A DNA stretch of 64,000 nt from Acidimicrobiia bacterium. Its GTDB lineage: Bacteria > Actinomycetota > Acidimicrobiia > Spongiisociales > UBA5794. Both the position numbers and the translations under genes were made by a program. Positions 1 through 7,712 of the stretch are shown piece by piece; the stretch's first letter is position 1; each line of letters begins with the position of its first letter. Below the pieces are notes generated by a model. The model made no database searches. It was given only the letters and a program-made list of their open reading frames with translations, and was not told the DNA's origin. The stretch spans positions 1 through 64,000 of the forward strand of contig DASWKR010000025.1 of assembly GCA_036396535.1 (NCBI GenBank). Reading direction: 5' to 3'.

Positions 1-330
1 GCCGCCCGCGCCAAGGGCGGGTTCGGGGGCGGGCGGACCGGGAGCTGGCAGCACGCGTTGCGGTCCGTCTCGAGGCCGTGGCCGACGTGCAGTCTGAGTC
101 TCCCGATTCGTGCAACGTGCATCGTCCTGCTCTGGTCGGCAGTCTGGGCCGGCGTTATGTTGACGGGCGTAGTCGCAGCGAGGTCGGCCGCGGCGACGGC
201 GACAGCCGCTGTGGTCCTGTCGTGGCTGATCGCGGGAATCGTCTCATTCGCGATTGACGTGCGGCGGATTCATCAGCGACCGCCGTTCTGGCCACAGCCG
301 GATGCAGGCGTTCGGGAATCAAGGCGGTGA
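1..330 (+). CDS. C-terminal part of a possible small membrane protein (5' end outside the window or start near 58)
   Basis: The reading frame is open from the first base to a TGA at 328-330, so the true start may lie outside the window; a TTG at 58 is the only internal start near the left edge. The visible protein has two hydrophobic stretches (about residues 15-35 and 40-65 counted from the TTG) followed by a basic, proline-rich tail. I do not recognise the family. The gene ends directly at a strong double hairpin (323-367), which fits a real transcript end, but codon evidence is weak and the frame could be chance in GC-rich DNA. Confidence 0.35.
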   Translation, partial: AARAKGGFGGGRTGSWQHALRSVSRPWPTCSLSLPIRATCIVLLWSAVWAGVMLTGVVAARSAAATATAAVVLSWLIAGIVSFAIDVRRIHQRPPFWPQPDAGVRESRR

Positions 331-367
331 CCGCCGAGGTTCGGCGGTCACCGCCGAACCTCGGCGG
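323..367. terminator. Two overlapping, mutually exclusive hairpins between convergent gene ends
   Basis: Two perfect inverted repeats share bases. One has 15-bp arms (323-337 and 341-355, loop GGT). The other has 17-bp arms (331-347, CCGCCGAGGTTCGGCGG, and 351-367, loop TCA). Only one can fold at a time. There is no T-run on either strand, so this is not a classical intrinsic terminator. It lies between the end of the plus-strand frame (330) and the end of the PIN toxin gene (491), where a bidirectional terminator is expected. A REP-like palindrome is the alternative. Confidence 0.55.
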
Positions 368-490
368 GGGACAGATCCAGCTCGACCTGCCCGACTATCG
401 ATCGGCTGGCAAATAGCATCTCGAACCAGATCGTCCGATGTGGGCAATGACGCGCCCGATCCCACACTTCGCCGAGCGGCACATCGTGCG

Positions 491-889
491 CTAGCGGTGG
501 CCGGCGGTGGCGACACCGGGGAGGTTGGCGAATGCCTCTTGGTCGGCGGTCACAACCGCCCGGTCGGTAGCTCGAGCAGTAGCTGCGATCAGCAAGCCGT
601 GAGCTCCCCGTGGACGGCCCTGGTCGCGAACAGCGACGAGCAGATCGGCGTGTTCGACCGCTACATCGCGGTCGTAGGCAATGATCGGCAGCGACTCGAT
701 GATCTCATCGACGTAGGCCTGACGGGCATTCCGTCGCCTTCCGGAGGCGAGCGCGACACCCACGAGTAGCTCAGCGACAGTGACCGCTGCGATGGCTATG
801 TCGTCGTCATCGTCGATGACATCGTCGAGATCGACGCCGCCCCGCTCGGCATCGATCAGAAACGTGGTGTCGAGCAGGAGCAGGCTCAT
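491..889 (-). CDS. PIN-domain toxin, VapC family (one acidic residue replaced)
   Basis: This 132-residue protein has the size and fold signature of VapC ribonuclease toxins, which cleave RNA with three or four acidic residues binding Mg2+. Asp7 in the opening LLLLDTTFLID and Glu40 are present. The third acid normally lies in a GAHDLLIAATA-type motif; here the motif reads GAHGLLIAATA, so residue 98 is Gly (codon GGC, one base from GAC). Asp116 follows in VVTAD. The gene starts with ATG overlapping the stop of the upstream antitoxin (ATGA, 886-889), the usual translational coupling. The substitution may weaken or abolish the nuclease. Confidence 0.85.
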   Translation of the reverse strand: MSLLLLDTTFLIDAERGGVDLDDVIDDDDDIAIAAVTVAELLVGVALASGRRRNARQAYVDEIIESLPIIAYDRDVAVEHADLLVAVRDQGRPRGAHGLLIAATARATDRAVVTADQEAFANLPGVATAGHR

Positions 890-1128
890 CCTCGATCTTC
901 AATCTCCAACAGAGCTCGAAGATCAGTCAGGTTCCCCGGCCACGCAGTGTCCGGCCGGTGCCGACGCAGGAGCGACTTCACGTCGATGCCACGTCCACTG
1001 GATACGGGTTCGAGATGCGCGACTGCTTTGCCCCGACGAACAATTGTGTAGTGCTCACCACGGTGCTCAACACCGTCGAGCAGATCAGCGAAGTGGCGGG
1101 CCGCATCGGTCGCAGTGATGTCAGGCAT
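886..1128 (-). CDS. Antitoxin, Phd/YefM family
   Basis: This 80-residue protein starts with the Phd/YefM signature: an N-terminal DNA-binding half ending in YTIVRRGKAVAHLEPV (about residues 27-42), followed by a short helical tail that should bind and block the PIN toxin encoded downstream. Such antitoxins also repress their own promoter. The ATG at 1128 gives the normal family length. It overlaps the toxin gene by 4 bp and lies just upstream of it on the same strand, as in VapBC operons. Confidence 0.88.
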   Translation of the reverse strand: MPDITATDAARHFADLLDGVEHRGEHYTIVRRGKAVAHLEPVSSGRGIDVKSLLRRHRPDTAWPGNLTDLRALLEIEDRG

Positions 1129-1246
1129 GCGATCAGATTATCAGATACACACGCAAGGTGAACCCTCTGCCTCGCCGATCACCCGCAATCGGACGAGACC
1201 GAGCAGACTCTGCGAGCCATCGAGTTATCGGCACGTCGGCGTGCGG

Positions 1247-1639
1247 TCATGGCTCGATGCGGCTGACGGTTGTGACGCGGTCGATGCTGCGGTCGAACGA
1301 GACGATCTCCTCGATTCCGGCGGTTTCGGCTGAAGCGACGAGGTACGCCTCGGCGAAGTCGATGCGGTGGGTCTCGTAGACCTCGAGGCAGCGCAGGAGC
1401 AAGGCAGGATCGGCGGTTCGGATGGCGGGGTAGGCGATCACGGAACGCACCAGGCGGGCCACCTCATCGACCGGCACCTCATAGAAGGACTCCAACACGT
1501 AGACCGTTTCGGCGACGATGAGGTCGGGGAGGAGCAGTTCATCGGCCGCAGCGAGGAAGGCGGTGGCACGAGCGGCGCGGTCGGGTGGATCACCGGTGAG
1601 ATGGCGGATCAGGACGTTGGTGTCGACGAACGCCGTCAC
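1247..1639 (-). CDS. PIN-domain toxin, VapC family (second module)
   Basis: This is a PIN-domain ribonuclease of 130 residues. The four expected acids are present: Asp6 (FVDTNVLIRHL), Glu44 (VAETVYVLE), Asp94 (RIDFAEAYL) and Asp116 (SFDRSID). I chose the GTG at 1639 because it overlaps the antitoxin stop in a GTGA (1636-1639) and places Asp6 at the usual position; a longer frame upstream only adds arginine-rich shadow sequence. It forms a toxin-antitoxin pair with the AbrB-type gene upstream and lies next to an unrelated module with a different antitoxin family. Confidence 0.9.
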   Translation of the reverse strand: MTAFVDTNVLIRHLTGDPPDRAARATAFLAAADELLLPDLIVAETVYVLESFYEVPVDEVARLVRSVIAYPAIRTADPALLLRCLEVYETHRIDFAEAYLVASAETAGIEEIVSFDRSIDRVTTVSRIEP

Positions 1640-1884
1640 CGCCGCGTCTCGGCGCGGGTGCGTCGGGTGCTCCGGCGGACCTCGTCCCATGCGGTGCCCC
1701 GTTTCGCTGCCGGGACCTCGACGGTGCCGGCGAGGTCGAGGAGGTTGGGAATCTTGGCGAGTACGGCTCGGTGCTCCTCCACTCGGAACACGACGTGATC
1801 GCCTTCGGAGATGCCGAGGCGGTCGCGAACCTCCTTTGGGATGGTGATCTGGCCTTTCGAGGTCACCCTGGCCACGAGATCCAT
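1636..1884 (-). CDS. Antitoxin, AbrB/MazE-like SpoVT swapped-hairpin domain
   Basis: The 82-residue protein opens with an AbrB swapped-hairpin domain (residues 1-48: VTSKGQITIPKEVRDRLGI, then GDHVVFRVEEHRAVL), which binds DNA as a dimer. The charged C-terminal tail (about 60-82) is the likely toxin-neutralising part. The ATG at 1884 is preceded by AAGGAG a few bases upstream, which decides the start; the frame continues upstream only as an arginine-rich shadow. It is coupled by a 4-bp overlap to the PIN toxin downstream. Confidence 0.88.
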   Translation of the reverse strand: MDLVARVTSKGQITIPKEVRDRLGISEGDHVVFRVEEHRAVLAKIPNLLDLAGTVEVPAAKRGTAWDEVRRSTRRTRAETRR

Positions 1885-1988
1885 ACGGGGCTCCTTACGA
1901 TGCCGGCAAGGTAAGGATATCAGCCGAGGCGCCAGGCGACCAGAGCCTGATCTTGGGTCCGCGGAACTCCGGCGGAGCACGCCTCGGT

Positions 1989-3320
1989 TCAGTTCGCCGC
2001 CCAGATCGCCCGGTTGACGACGTTCTCGAGATGCTCTTGGCGGCCGGAGCCCGGCTCGGGGGCGATGTCCCCTGCCATCACCATGTCGCCGAGCTCGGCG
2101 AGCGACGTACCCGACGTGATCGTATGTCCGAGCTCTCCGTCCCATCGGGCGTAGCGCTCGGCGACGGCGGCTGCCAGGTCTCCCCGCTCGACGAGCTCGG
2201 CGCCGACGAGCAGGGCCCTGGCGAGGGTGTCGATGCCTCCGACGTGTGCGTGGAAGAGATCGGACCGATCCATGCTCTGGCGCCGCAGCTTGGTGTCGAA
2301 GTTGAAGCCGCCCGTCTCGAAGCCGCCTCCCTTCAGGATCTCGTACAGCGCCAACGACAGCTCGTCGACCGAGTTGGGGAACTGGTCGGTGTCCCATCCG
2401 TTCTGGTAGTCGCCCCGGTTGGCGTCGACGCTGCCGAAGATCCCGTTGGCGATGGCGTAGGCCACCTCGTGGTGGAAGCTGTGGCCGGCCAGCGTGGCGT
2501 GGTTCACCTCGATGTTGACGCGGTACTCGTCGGTGAGCCCGTAGCGGTCCAGGAACCCGTGGACGGTGGCGCAGTCGTAGTCGTACTGGTGCTTCGTCGG
2601 CTCCTGCGGCTTCGGCTCTATGAGCAGGGTTCCCTGGAAACCGATGGCGTGCTTGTGCTCGGCGACCATGGCGAGGAACCGCCCCAGCTGGTCCGCTTCA
2701 CGGCGGAGGTCGGTGTTCAGCAGGGTCTCGTATCCCTCCCGGCCGCCCCACAGCACGTAGTTGGCGCCCCCGAGCCGGTGGGTGGCCTCGAGTGCCAGCC
2801 TGACCTGGGCGGCGGCGTGTGCGAAGACGTCCGGGTCGGGGTTCGTGGCGGCCCCTGCGGCGTACCGGGGATGGGAGAACAGGTTGGCGGTCCCCCAGAG
2901 GAGGCCGACGCCGGAGCGGGCCATGTGCTCGGCGGCGTAATCGACCATGGCGTCGAGGTCCTTCGCAGACTCGGCGAACGAAGCGCCTTCGGGAGCGATG
3001 TCGCGATCGTGGAAGCAGAAGTACGGCACGCCGAGCTTCGTCACGAACTCGAAGGCGGCGTCCATCTTCTGGCGAGCGGCCGACATATCGCCGGCGGCAA
3101 CCAGCCACGGCCTGTCGAACGTGCCAGTGCCGAAGACGTCGCTGCCGGGCCAGTTGAACGAGTGCCAGTAGCAGACGGCGATCCGCAGGTGGTCTTCCAT
3201 GCGCTTGCCGGCGACGACGCGATCCTTGTCATACACCCGGTATGCCAGCGGCGAGTCCGAGTCGACACCCTCGAATCGGATCGGCTCGGGGACGTCTTCG
3301 AAGAACTCGGGGCTTGTCAT
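1989..3320 (-). CDS. xylA: Xylose isomerase
   Basis: XylA interconverts D-xylose and D-xylulose (and glucose and fructose) in the cytoplasm, using two divalent metals. The 443-residue length matches the longer class II type. Visible signatures are [11 protein letters not shown] with the catalytic His, the metal-binding [18 protein letters not shown] region, and DANRGD near the C-terminus. The ATG at 3320 is preceded by AGGAGATGCG, a clear Shine-Dalgarno; an upstream ATG at 3350 lacks one. No xylulokinase or xylose transporter is adjacent, so the gene seems to stand alone. Confidence 0.96.
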   Translation of the reverse strand: MTSPEFFEDVPEPIRFEGVDSDSPLAYRVYDKDRVVAGKRMEDHLRIAVCYWHSFNWPGSDVFGTGTFDRPWLVAAGDMSAARQKMDAAFEFVTKLGVPYFCFHDRDIAPEGASFAESAKDLDAMVDYAAEHMARSGVGLLWGTANLFSHPRYAAGAATNPDPDVFAHAAAQVRLALEATHRLGGANYVLWGGREGYETLLNTDLRREADQLGRFLAMVAEHKHAIGFQGTLLIEPKPQEPTKHQYDYDCATVHGFLDRYGLTDEYRVNIEVNHATLAGHSFHHEVAYAIANGIFGSVDANRGDYQNGWDTDQFPNSVDELSLALYEILKGGGFETGGFNFDTKLRRQSMDRSDLFHAHVGGIDTLARALLVGAELVERGDLAAAVAERYARWDGELGHTITSGTSLAELGDMVMAGDIAPEPGSGRQEHLENVVNRAIWAAN

Positions 3321-3386
3321 CGCATCTCCTGGTTCGAACGCGGCGAACATTATCCATCGCCGAACGGGCGGCGTTTCGGGAGCCGG

Positions 3387-3821
3387 CTAGCCGCGGTCCC
3401 GCATCAGGCGCAGCCTGAGATCCTCCGATGCCCTGGTCGCCCACTCGATCGACGTGTCGAGCATGGCGGCGGCGATGGCGGCGAGTCCGACCACCAGGAA
3501 GAGGGGATTCGTCCCCACGATGTAGGCGAACCCGCACCCGACGACGACGGTCGTCCAGGCACGCATACGCCAGGCGGTGCGGCCTCCATCGCGGATCGCC
3601 CAAGGACGGACGGCGGCCAGCCCCAGGGTGAACAAGCCCGCCCATCGCACGATCTCGACCTCGTATGCCTCGGCAGACGTGTAGCCGAGCACGAAGCCCG
3701 GGGCGGCGAGCATCACGACGGCGACGACTCCGATTGCGTATGACTGGATCCCAACCGCGCCGCGCATGTCGGGGATTGTTGCACGCCGGGGCGGCTCTTC
3801 CGAGCCGGTCCGCTCAGACAT
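3387..3821 (-). CDS. Hypothetical membrane protein, about four TM segments
   Basis: This 144-residue protein has a short polar N-terminus and about four hydrophobic segments (roughly 25-47, 58-74, 88-104 and 106-125), followed by a basic C-terminal tail, so it is an integral membrane protein. I do not recognise a named family. Its start overlaps the end of the upstream EEP-family gene by 8 bp, so the two are probably co-transcribed. Confidence 0.7.
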   Translation of the reverse strand: MSERTGSEEPPRRATIPDMRGAVGIQSYAIGVVAVVMLAAPGFVLGYTSAEAYEVEIVRWAGLFTLGLAAVRPWAIRDGGRTAWRMRAWTTVVVGCGFAYIVGTNPLFLVVGLAAIAAAMLDTSIEWATRASEDLRLRLMRDRG

Positions 3822-4479
3822 CGATCTCGATCACGAGGGCGGCGTGGTCGGTTCCTCTGATGCGCTCGATCCAACTCCGCAGCGGCAGGGCCCCGTCGAC
3901 GAAGGCGTGGTCGATGCGGAGCAACCGCGGCGCCCACCACCACGGTCCCCAGGTGCGAGCCGCCGTGCCGGTTGCGACCGGTCCGTCCTGCATCGTGGCG
4001 GCGATCCTGCGGTACGTGCGCCACGCCGGCGTGGCGTTCATGTCGCCGACGAGCACCCTCGGGCGACGGTTCTCGCGAACGTGATCGATGATCGCCGTCG
4101 TCTGGGACTTGCGGTTGCGCCGTGCCCGGACCGGGTGGGAGTCGACCGGGCTCTGGATGTGGACGTTGATCACCTCCAGGTCGCGGTCGAGCGAGGGCCA
4201 CCGGTCGGCCGACAACGTTGCTCGCCATCCGTCCCTGTGCGCCAGCGGAAACCGCTCGACCTGGGACGGGAAGCGAGTTGCGATCCCGAGACCGTGGTAG
4301 TTCCTCGTCGGGTCGAGATGACCGTAGGGGAGCAGCCTCGTGATGATGGTGGCGTGCTCAGGAACCAGTTCCTGACAGGCGAGCACGTCCGGGTCGACGT
4401 CTTCGATCACCCGCTCGAGGGCGCGGTGGTCTGCCCGGCCCACCAAGAGATTGATGCTCATGACCCTGATGGTGCCCAC
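3814..4479 (-). CDS. Endonuclease/exonuclease/phosphatase (EEP) family protein
   Basis: The 221-residue protein has the EEP fold shared by DNase I, exonuclease III and various phosphodiesterases. Visible motifs in order: RVMSINLLVG with the first metal-region Asn (about residue 9), DVLACQELVPEH with the conserved Glu (about 37), INVHIQSP (about 129-136), VLVGDMNATP (Asp and Asn of the metal site, about 163-172), and the C-terminal IDHAF and GTDHAALV, where the catalytic His lies. The substrate cannot be told from sequence. There is no signal peptide, so it is probably cytoplasmic. It sits one base after the secreted metallophosphoesterase gene. Confidence 0.85.
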   Translation of the reverse strand: MGTIRVMSINLLVGRADHRALERVIEDVDPDVLACQELVPEHATIITRLLPYGHLDPTRNYHGLGIATRFPSQVERFPLAHRDGWRATLSADRWPSLDRDLEVINVHIQSPVDSHPVRARRNRKSQTTAIIDHVRENRRPRVLVGDMNATPAWRTYRRIAATMQDGPVATGTAARTWGPWWWAPRLLRIDHAFVDGALPLRSWIERIRGTDHAALVIEIDV

Positions 4480-4480
4480 T

Positions 4481-5746
4481 TCAGTGGCAACTCCCTTTCC
4501 CCGAATCGGCGACCTCGCCGCCCGGGGTCGTCACGAACGAGTACCTGTACCTCGTCTGCATGAGCTCGAGCGCCAGGACGCCGTGGCGATCGTCGACGGT
4601 CACCCGGGAGTGCGGCCGGGCGATCGTGACCGGGCGCAGGGACGCCCCCCCGGTACCGACGACGAACGACCTGATACCGCCGTCACGATCGAGGTGACCC
4701 GTCGGGTCCAGCTTCGCCAGCCGTTCGTAGTTGTGGTCGTGGCCGGCGAGCACGAGGTCGACGCCCGTCGTGTGGAACTGCTTCCAGAACGGGCCCATCG
4801 CCGGATCGTCGCCGTGTTCCGAGCCGGACGAGAAGCGCGGATGGTGCATCAGCACGGCCGTACACTGAGCGGGGTGGTCCTCCAACTCGGCGGCCAGCCA
4901 GATTCCCTGGGGTGAGGACGGCCCGCACCCGCCGACCTCGGAGCAGTTGGAGTTGACGACGACGATCCTCCAGGCGCCGAGGTCGAACCCGTACCATCCG
5001 CGACGTCGCTCTCCCGCTCTGGCGTCGAAGTAGTCCCAGTACGCCCTGGCGTTCGACGTGTGGTACTCGTGGTTGCCGACTGTGGCTCGAGTTCTCTTGG
5101 CATGCCGGCCCCACGTGGGGTCGTAGCAGTCGGCGTAGTCCGAAGCGGTTCCATCCCGATAGGCGGTGTCGCCGAGGACCGCCACCACGCCTGACCGCTC
5201 GGCGAAGAGGCCGTCGAGCAGGGTCGCAGTGGCCTCGTCGTCATCCGAGGTGCATCGGGCGATGTCGCCCGCCGCCACCAGGAGCGCCGCCTTCGGCGCC
5301 GTCTCGTCGACGGAGAAGAGCCGCCTCGGGCGCAGGCGGGTCGTGTTCCCGGCGCGGTCCTCGACCCTCACGTCGAGGCGATAGGTGCCGTCGGGTAGAT
5401 CGGCGCGGTGGGTCCAGGTGGCGAAGGTGGCGCCCCGGTCGCTCAGCTCGGCCTTCCAGGCGGTCCGCTGCGGGCCCCACCCGCCGCTCTTCTGACGCCA
5501 CAGGCCCGTCGCCACGTCCTTGACGGCGACCCGCACCGCGACGACCTTCCGATCGTCTCTCGCCATCCCGACGAGCACCGCCTTGCTCGGGAACACCGAG
5601 CCCGCCGGGAACCCGTAATACGCCTTCGGTGCAGTCGTGTCGGCCGACGACGCATGGTGCGGGTCTGCGGCGCCACCTGCAGGAGCGGCGACGGCGACCG
5701 CGACCGCGAGGCACAGCACAGCGATGGTTGTGATCGAGCGGCTCAC
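4481..5746 (-). CDS. Secreted calcineurin-like metallophosphoesterase
   Basis: From the GTG at 5746 the protein is about 421 residues, starting with a signal peptide (SITTIAVLCLAVAVAVAAPA). An Ig-like beta domain follows (about 45-135), similar to those in front of purple acid phosphatase-like enzymes. The metallophosphoesterase domain shows the ligand set GDIARC, VAVLGDTAYRD, VGNHEYH, LMHHPRF and LAGHDHNYE. It probably hydrolyses phosphomonoesters outside the membrane. An ATG at 5788 is possible but would put 14 polar residues ahead of the signal peptide. The stop lies 1 bp before the EEP gene, suggesting an operon. Confidence 0.87.
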   Translation of the reverse strand: MSRSITTIAVLCLAVAVAVAAPAGGAADPHHASSADTTAPKAYYGFPAGSVFPSKAVLVGMARDDRKVVAVRVAVKDVATGLWRQKSGGWGPQRTAWKAELSDRGATFATWTHRADLPDGTYRLDVRVEDRAGNTTRLRPRRLFSVDETAPKAALLVAAGDIARCTSDDDEATATLLDGLFAERSGVVAVLGDTAYRDGTASDYADCYDPTWGRHAKRTRATVGNHEYHTSNARAYWDYFDARAGERRRGWYGFDLGAWRIVVVNSNCSEVGGCGPSSPQGIWLAAELEDHPAQCTAVLMHHPRFSSGSEHGDDPAMGPFWKQFHTTGVDLVLAGHDHNYERLAKLDPTGHLDRDGGIRSFVVGTGGASLRPVTIARPHSRVTVDDRHGVLALELMQTRYRYSFVTTPGGEVADSGKGSCH

Positions 5747-5841
5747 GATTGCGGGACCCCCCTGGTTGCGACACGTTAGACCGTCCACGGCGTGACGCTG
5801 ATCACGGGCCCTCCTAGTGTCCGTGGTCAGCGAGGAGGACG

Positions 5842-6249
5842 ATGAGGCTGACCACGGCGATGCTCGCCGACGCCGCCCAGGTGCAGGGGGGCAAGCTCTT
5901 CGTGCTCGGGGGCGGGTTCTCCACCATCAGCGCTTCCTCCTTCCCCGTCGTCCACCGCAGCCTGGCAGTTGCGTTGATCGCCGAGATCGAACCGGACGAG
6001 CGGCACCGCAACCTCGACCTCAAGCTCGAGCTCATCGACGAGGACGGCAACCGGCTCGCCATCGAGGCGAAGGGCAGCCTGCGCGTCGGCGCCCCGGCAG
6101 CCCTCCCTCCTGGAGCGCCCAGCGTCGTCCCGATCGTCACGCCGTTCCACAACATCTCGATCCCGGAGCCGAAGGGATATGCGTTCGTCGTCTCGTTCGA
6201 GGGCGAAGAGCTCGCCAGGATCGGCTTCCGCGCACTGAGATCGGGTTGA
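5842..6249 (+). CDS. DUF6941-type conserved protein
   Basis: The 135-residue protein opens with a pattern I associate with the DUF6941 family (MRLTTAMLADAAQVQGGKLF, then GGGFSTI) and continues as alternating beta-strands ending in FVVSFEGEELARIGFRA. The family has no established function; the strand-rich pattern suggests a compact beta-sandwich. No signal peptide is seen. Its stop is followed at once by the CDP-alcohol phosphatidyltransferase start at 6251, so the two are likely co-transcribed. Confidence 0.7.
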   Translation: MRLTTAMLADAAQVQGGKLFVLGGGFSTISASSFPVVHRSLAVALIAEIEPDERHRNLDLKLELIDEDGNRLAIEAKGSLRVGAPAALPPGAPSVVPIVTPFHNISIPEPKGYAFVVSFEGEELARIGFRALRSG

Positions 6250-6250
6250 C

Positions 6251-6796
6251 ATGCTGACCGTCCCCAACGTCATCTCCTTCGTGAGGCTGCTCCTCGTGCC
6301 GGTGTTCCTCTGGCTGCTGCTCGGCTCGCCCGACAGCCCCTTGGCGGCGGGACTACTGCTCGGCCTCATCGGCTCGACGGACTGGGTCGACGGGTTCCTG
6401 GCGCGCCGTCTCGACCAGGTGAGCGAGGTCGGGAAGCTCCTCGATCCGCTCGCCGATCGGCTCGCCGTGGCCGCGGCCCTGATCGGAGGCCTCATCTCGG
6501 GGGATCTGCCGGCCTGGTTCGCCGTCGCCCTGATCGTGCGGGAGGCCCTGATCGCGGTCGGAGCGGCGTGGGTCGGGCTGGCCGCAGGCAGGAAGATGGA
6601 GGTGCGCCGCCTCGGCAAGCTGGCGACGCTCCTGCTGTATGCCGCCATCTCCTGGTTCTTCGTCGGGAGAGGGGCCGACCTCGACTGGATCGTCGCCGCT
6701 GCCTGGATCGTCGGGATCCCGGGGCTCGTCCTGTACTACGTCGTCGGGGTCCAGTACGTGGGCGACGCCAGGCGGATGGTCACGGGGTCACGCTGA
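6251..6796 (+). CDS. pgsA: CDP-alcohol phosphatidyltransferase (phosphatidylglycerophosphate synthase-like)
   Basis: This 181-residue membrane enzyme transfers a phosphatidyl group from CDP-diacylglycerol to an alcohol, most likely glycerol-3-phosphate. The full family signature D-x2-DG-x2-AR-x8-G-x3-D-x3-D is present as DWVDGFLARRLDQVSEVGKL followed by LDPLAD (about residues 45-72). Several hydrophobic helices surround it. The opening TVPNVISFVRLLLVPVF is typical of PgsA. A cardiolipin or phosphatidylinositol-type synthase of the same family cannot be excluded. Placement next to the gcvH-garA block matches the actinobacterial arrangement. Confidence 0.88.
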   Translation: MLTVPNVISFVRLLLVPVFLWLLLGSPDSPLAAGLLLGLIGSTDWVDGFLARRLDQVSEVGKLLDPLADRLAVAAALIGGLISGDLPAWFAVALIVREALIAVGAAWVGLAAGRKMEVRRLGKLATLLLYAAISWFFVGRGADLDWIVAAAWIVGIPGLVLYYVVGVQYVGDARRMVTGSR

Positions 6797-6860
6797 TGGG
6801 CGGGGCGGCCGACGAGTAGGCGGCCCGGCGGTTACGATCGACGGTCGAAGGGGAGCAGAC

Positions 6861-7244
6861 GTGAACGTTCCAGACGATCTCAAGTACGCCGACACGCACG
6901 AGTGGGCTCGCCTCGTGGACGATGGCACCGTGACGCTCGGGATCTCCGACTTCGCCCAGGGCCAGCTCGGCGACGTCGTCTTCATCGGCCTACCCGCCGT
7001 CGGAGCGACCGTCACCGCCGGTGAGCCGTTCGGGGAGATCGAGTCGACCAAGTCTGTCTCCGACCTCTACGCCCCGGTCACCGGCGAGGTCGCTTCCGTG
7101 AACGGTGCGCTCGGCGACGCCCCGGAGCGCGTGAACGCCGACCCGTACGGCGAAGGATGGATGATCGTCATCCGCGCCGCAGACGTCTCATCCCTCGACC
7201 GTCTCATGGACGCCGCCGCCTACCGGGCGTTCGTCGAGACCTGA
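6861..7244 (+). CDS. gcvH: Glycine cleavage system H protein
   Basis: GcvH carries the aminomethyl group of glycine on a lipoyl arm between GcvP, GcvT and the L protein. The protein is 127 residues, the normal length. The lipoyl-lysine motif is intact: EIESTKSVSDLYAP with Lys64. The GTG at 6861 gives the canonical start NVPDDLKYADTHEW; the frame is open further upstream only as shadow. gcvT lies about 4.4 kb downstream, but gcvP and a dedicated L protein are not in the window. It heads the conserved block with the FHA and MerR genes. Confidence 0.95.
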   Translation: MNVPDDLKYADTHEWARLVDDGTVTLGISDFAQGQLGDVVFIGLPAVGATVTAGEPFGEIESTKSVSDLYAPVTGEVASVNGALGDAPERVNADPYGEGWMIVIRAADVSSLDRLMDAAAYRAFVET

Positions 7245-7257
7245 CCGCAGCACCTGC

Positions 7258-7284
7258 TGACCCTCAACTCGAAGTTGAGGGTCA
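7258..7284. promoter_or_regulatory. Perfect 12-3-12 palindrome upstream of the FHA/MerR operon
   Basis: A perfect inverted repeat has arms TGACCCTCAACT and AGTTGAGGGTCA separated by CGA. It lies 13 bp after the gcvH stop and 17 bp before the FHA start, in the promoter position for the FHA-MerR operon. Long dyads are typical MerR-dimer operators, so autoregulation by the FtsR-like MerR two genes on is the natural reading. No T-run follows, so a gcvH terminator is less likely, though not excluded. Confidence 0.6.
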
Positions 7285-7301
7285 CGTAGTACGATGACCG
7301 G

Positions 7302-7712
7302 ATGCAGGATGAGGAACGGGGCGAGCCGTTGGAGGAGCACGACCCGACCGTTGCCTACGCCCCGGCGACCCGGCAGGGCGCCGCCGAGGGTCAGGGGTCG
7401 AGAGTCGCCGGTGCCTTCAGGTACGCCCTCGTCGTCGAGAGTGGGCCCCAGGCGGGCCTGACGTATGTCTTGGGGACCGGGGAGACGACCGTCGGCAGGT
7501 CGGACGAGGCGGACATCTACCTCGGCGACGTCACGGTGAGCCGCATGCACGCCAAGTTCGTCGTCGACGAGGAAGGGCTGAGCGTCGACGACCTCGGGAG
7601 CACCAACGGCACCTACGTGAACATGGAGCGCTTCGACAGCCGGCAACTGCACCCCGGCGACGAGATCATCATCGGCAAGTTCCACCTCGGAGTCGTGGTC
7701 GGCAATGGCTGA
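7302..7712 (+). CDS. garA: FHA-domain protein, GarA/OdhI-like
   Basis: The 136-residue protein has a flexible acidic N-terminus (1-38) followed by one FHA domain (about 40-134), a phosphothreonine-binding module. The binding-site residues are visible: GRS (65-67), SRMH (80-83) and STNGTY (100-105). In mycobacteria and corynebacteria, GarA/OdhI inhibits 2-oxoglutarate dehydrogenase and glutamate dehydrogenase unless phosphorylated on an N-terminal Thr. Here the only obvious candidate is Thr16 in DPTVAY, not the ETTS of GarA, so the assignment rests mainly on gene order. It overlaps the MerR gene by 8 bp. Confidence 0.85.
   Translation: MQDEERGEPLEEHDPTVAYAPATRQGAAEGQGSRVAGAFRYALVVESGPQAGLTYVLGTGETTVGRSDEADIYLGDVTVSRMHAKFVVDEEGLSVDDLGSTNGTYVNMERFDSRQLHPGDEIIIGKFHLGVVVGNG

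Noticed and set aside
1953-3743. 596-codon open frame on the plus strand, antisense to xylA
   Set aside because: It is a GC-rich shadow of xylA: valine/glutamate/glycine-rich, no domain, and the minus-strand frame has all xylose isomerase motifs.
6797-7301. Glycine riboswitch near gcvH or gcvT
   Set aside because: The gaps upstream of gcvH (64 bp) and gcvT (13 bp) are too short for a tandem glycine riboswitch, and no such fold was recognised.
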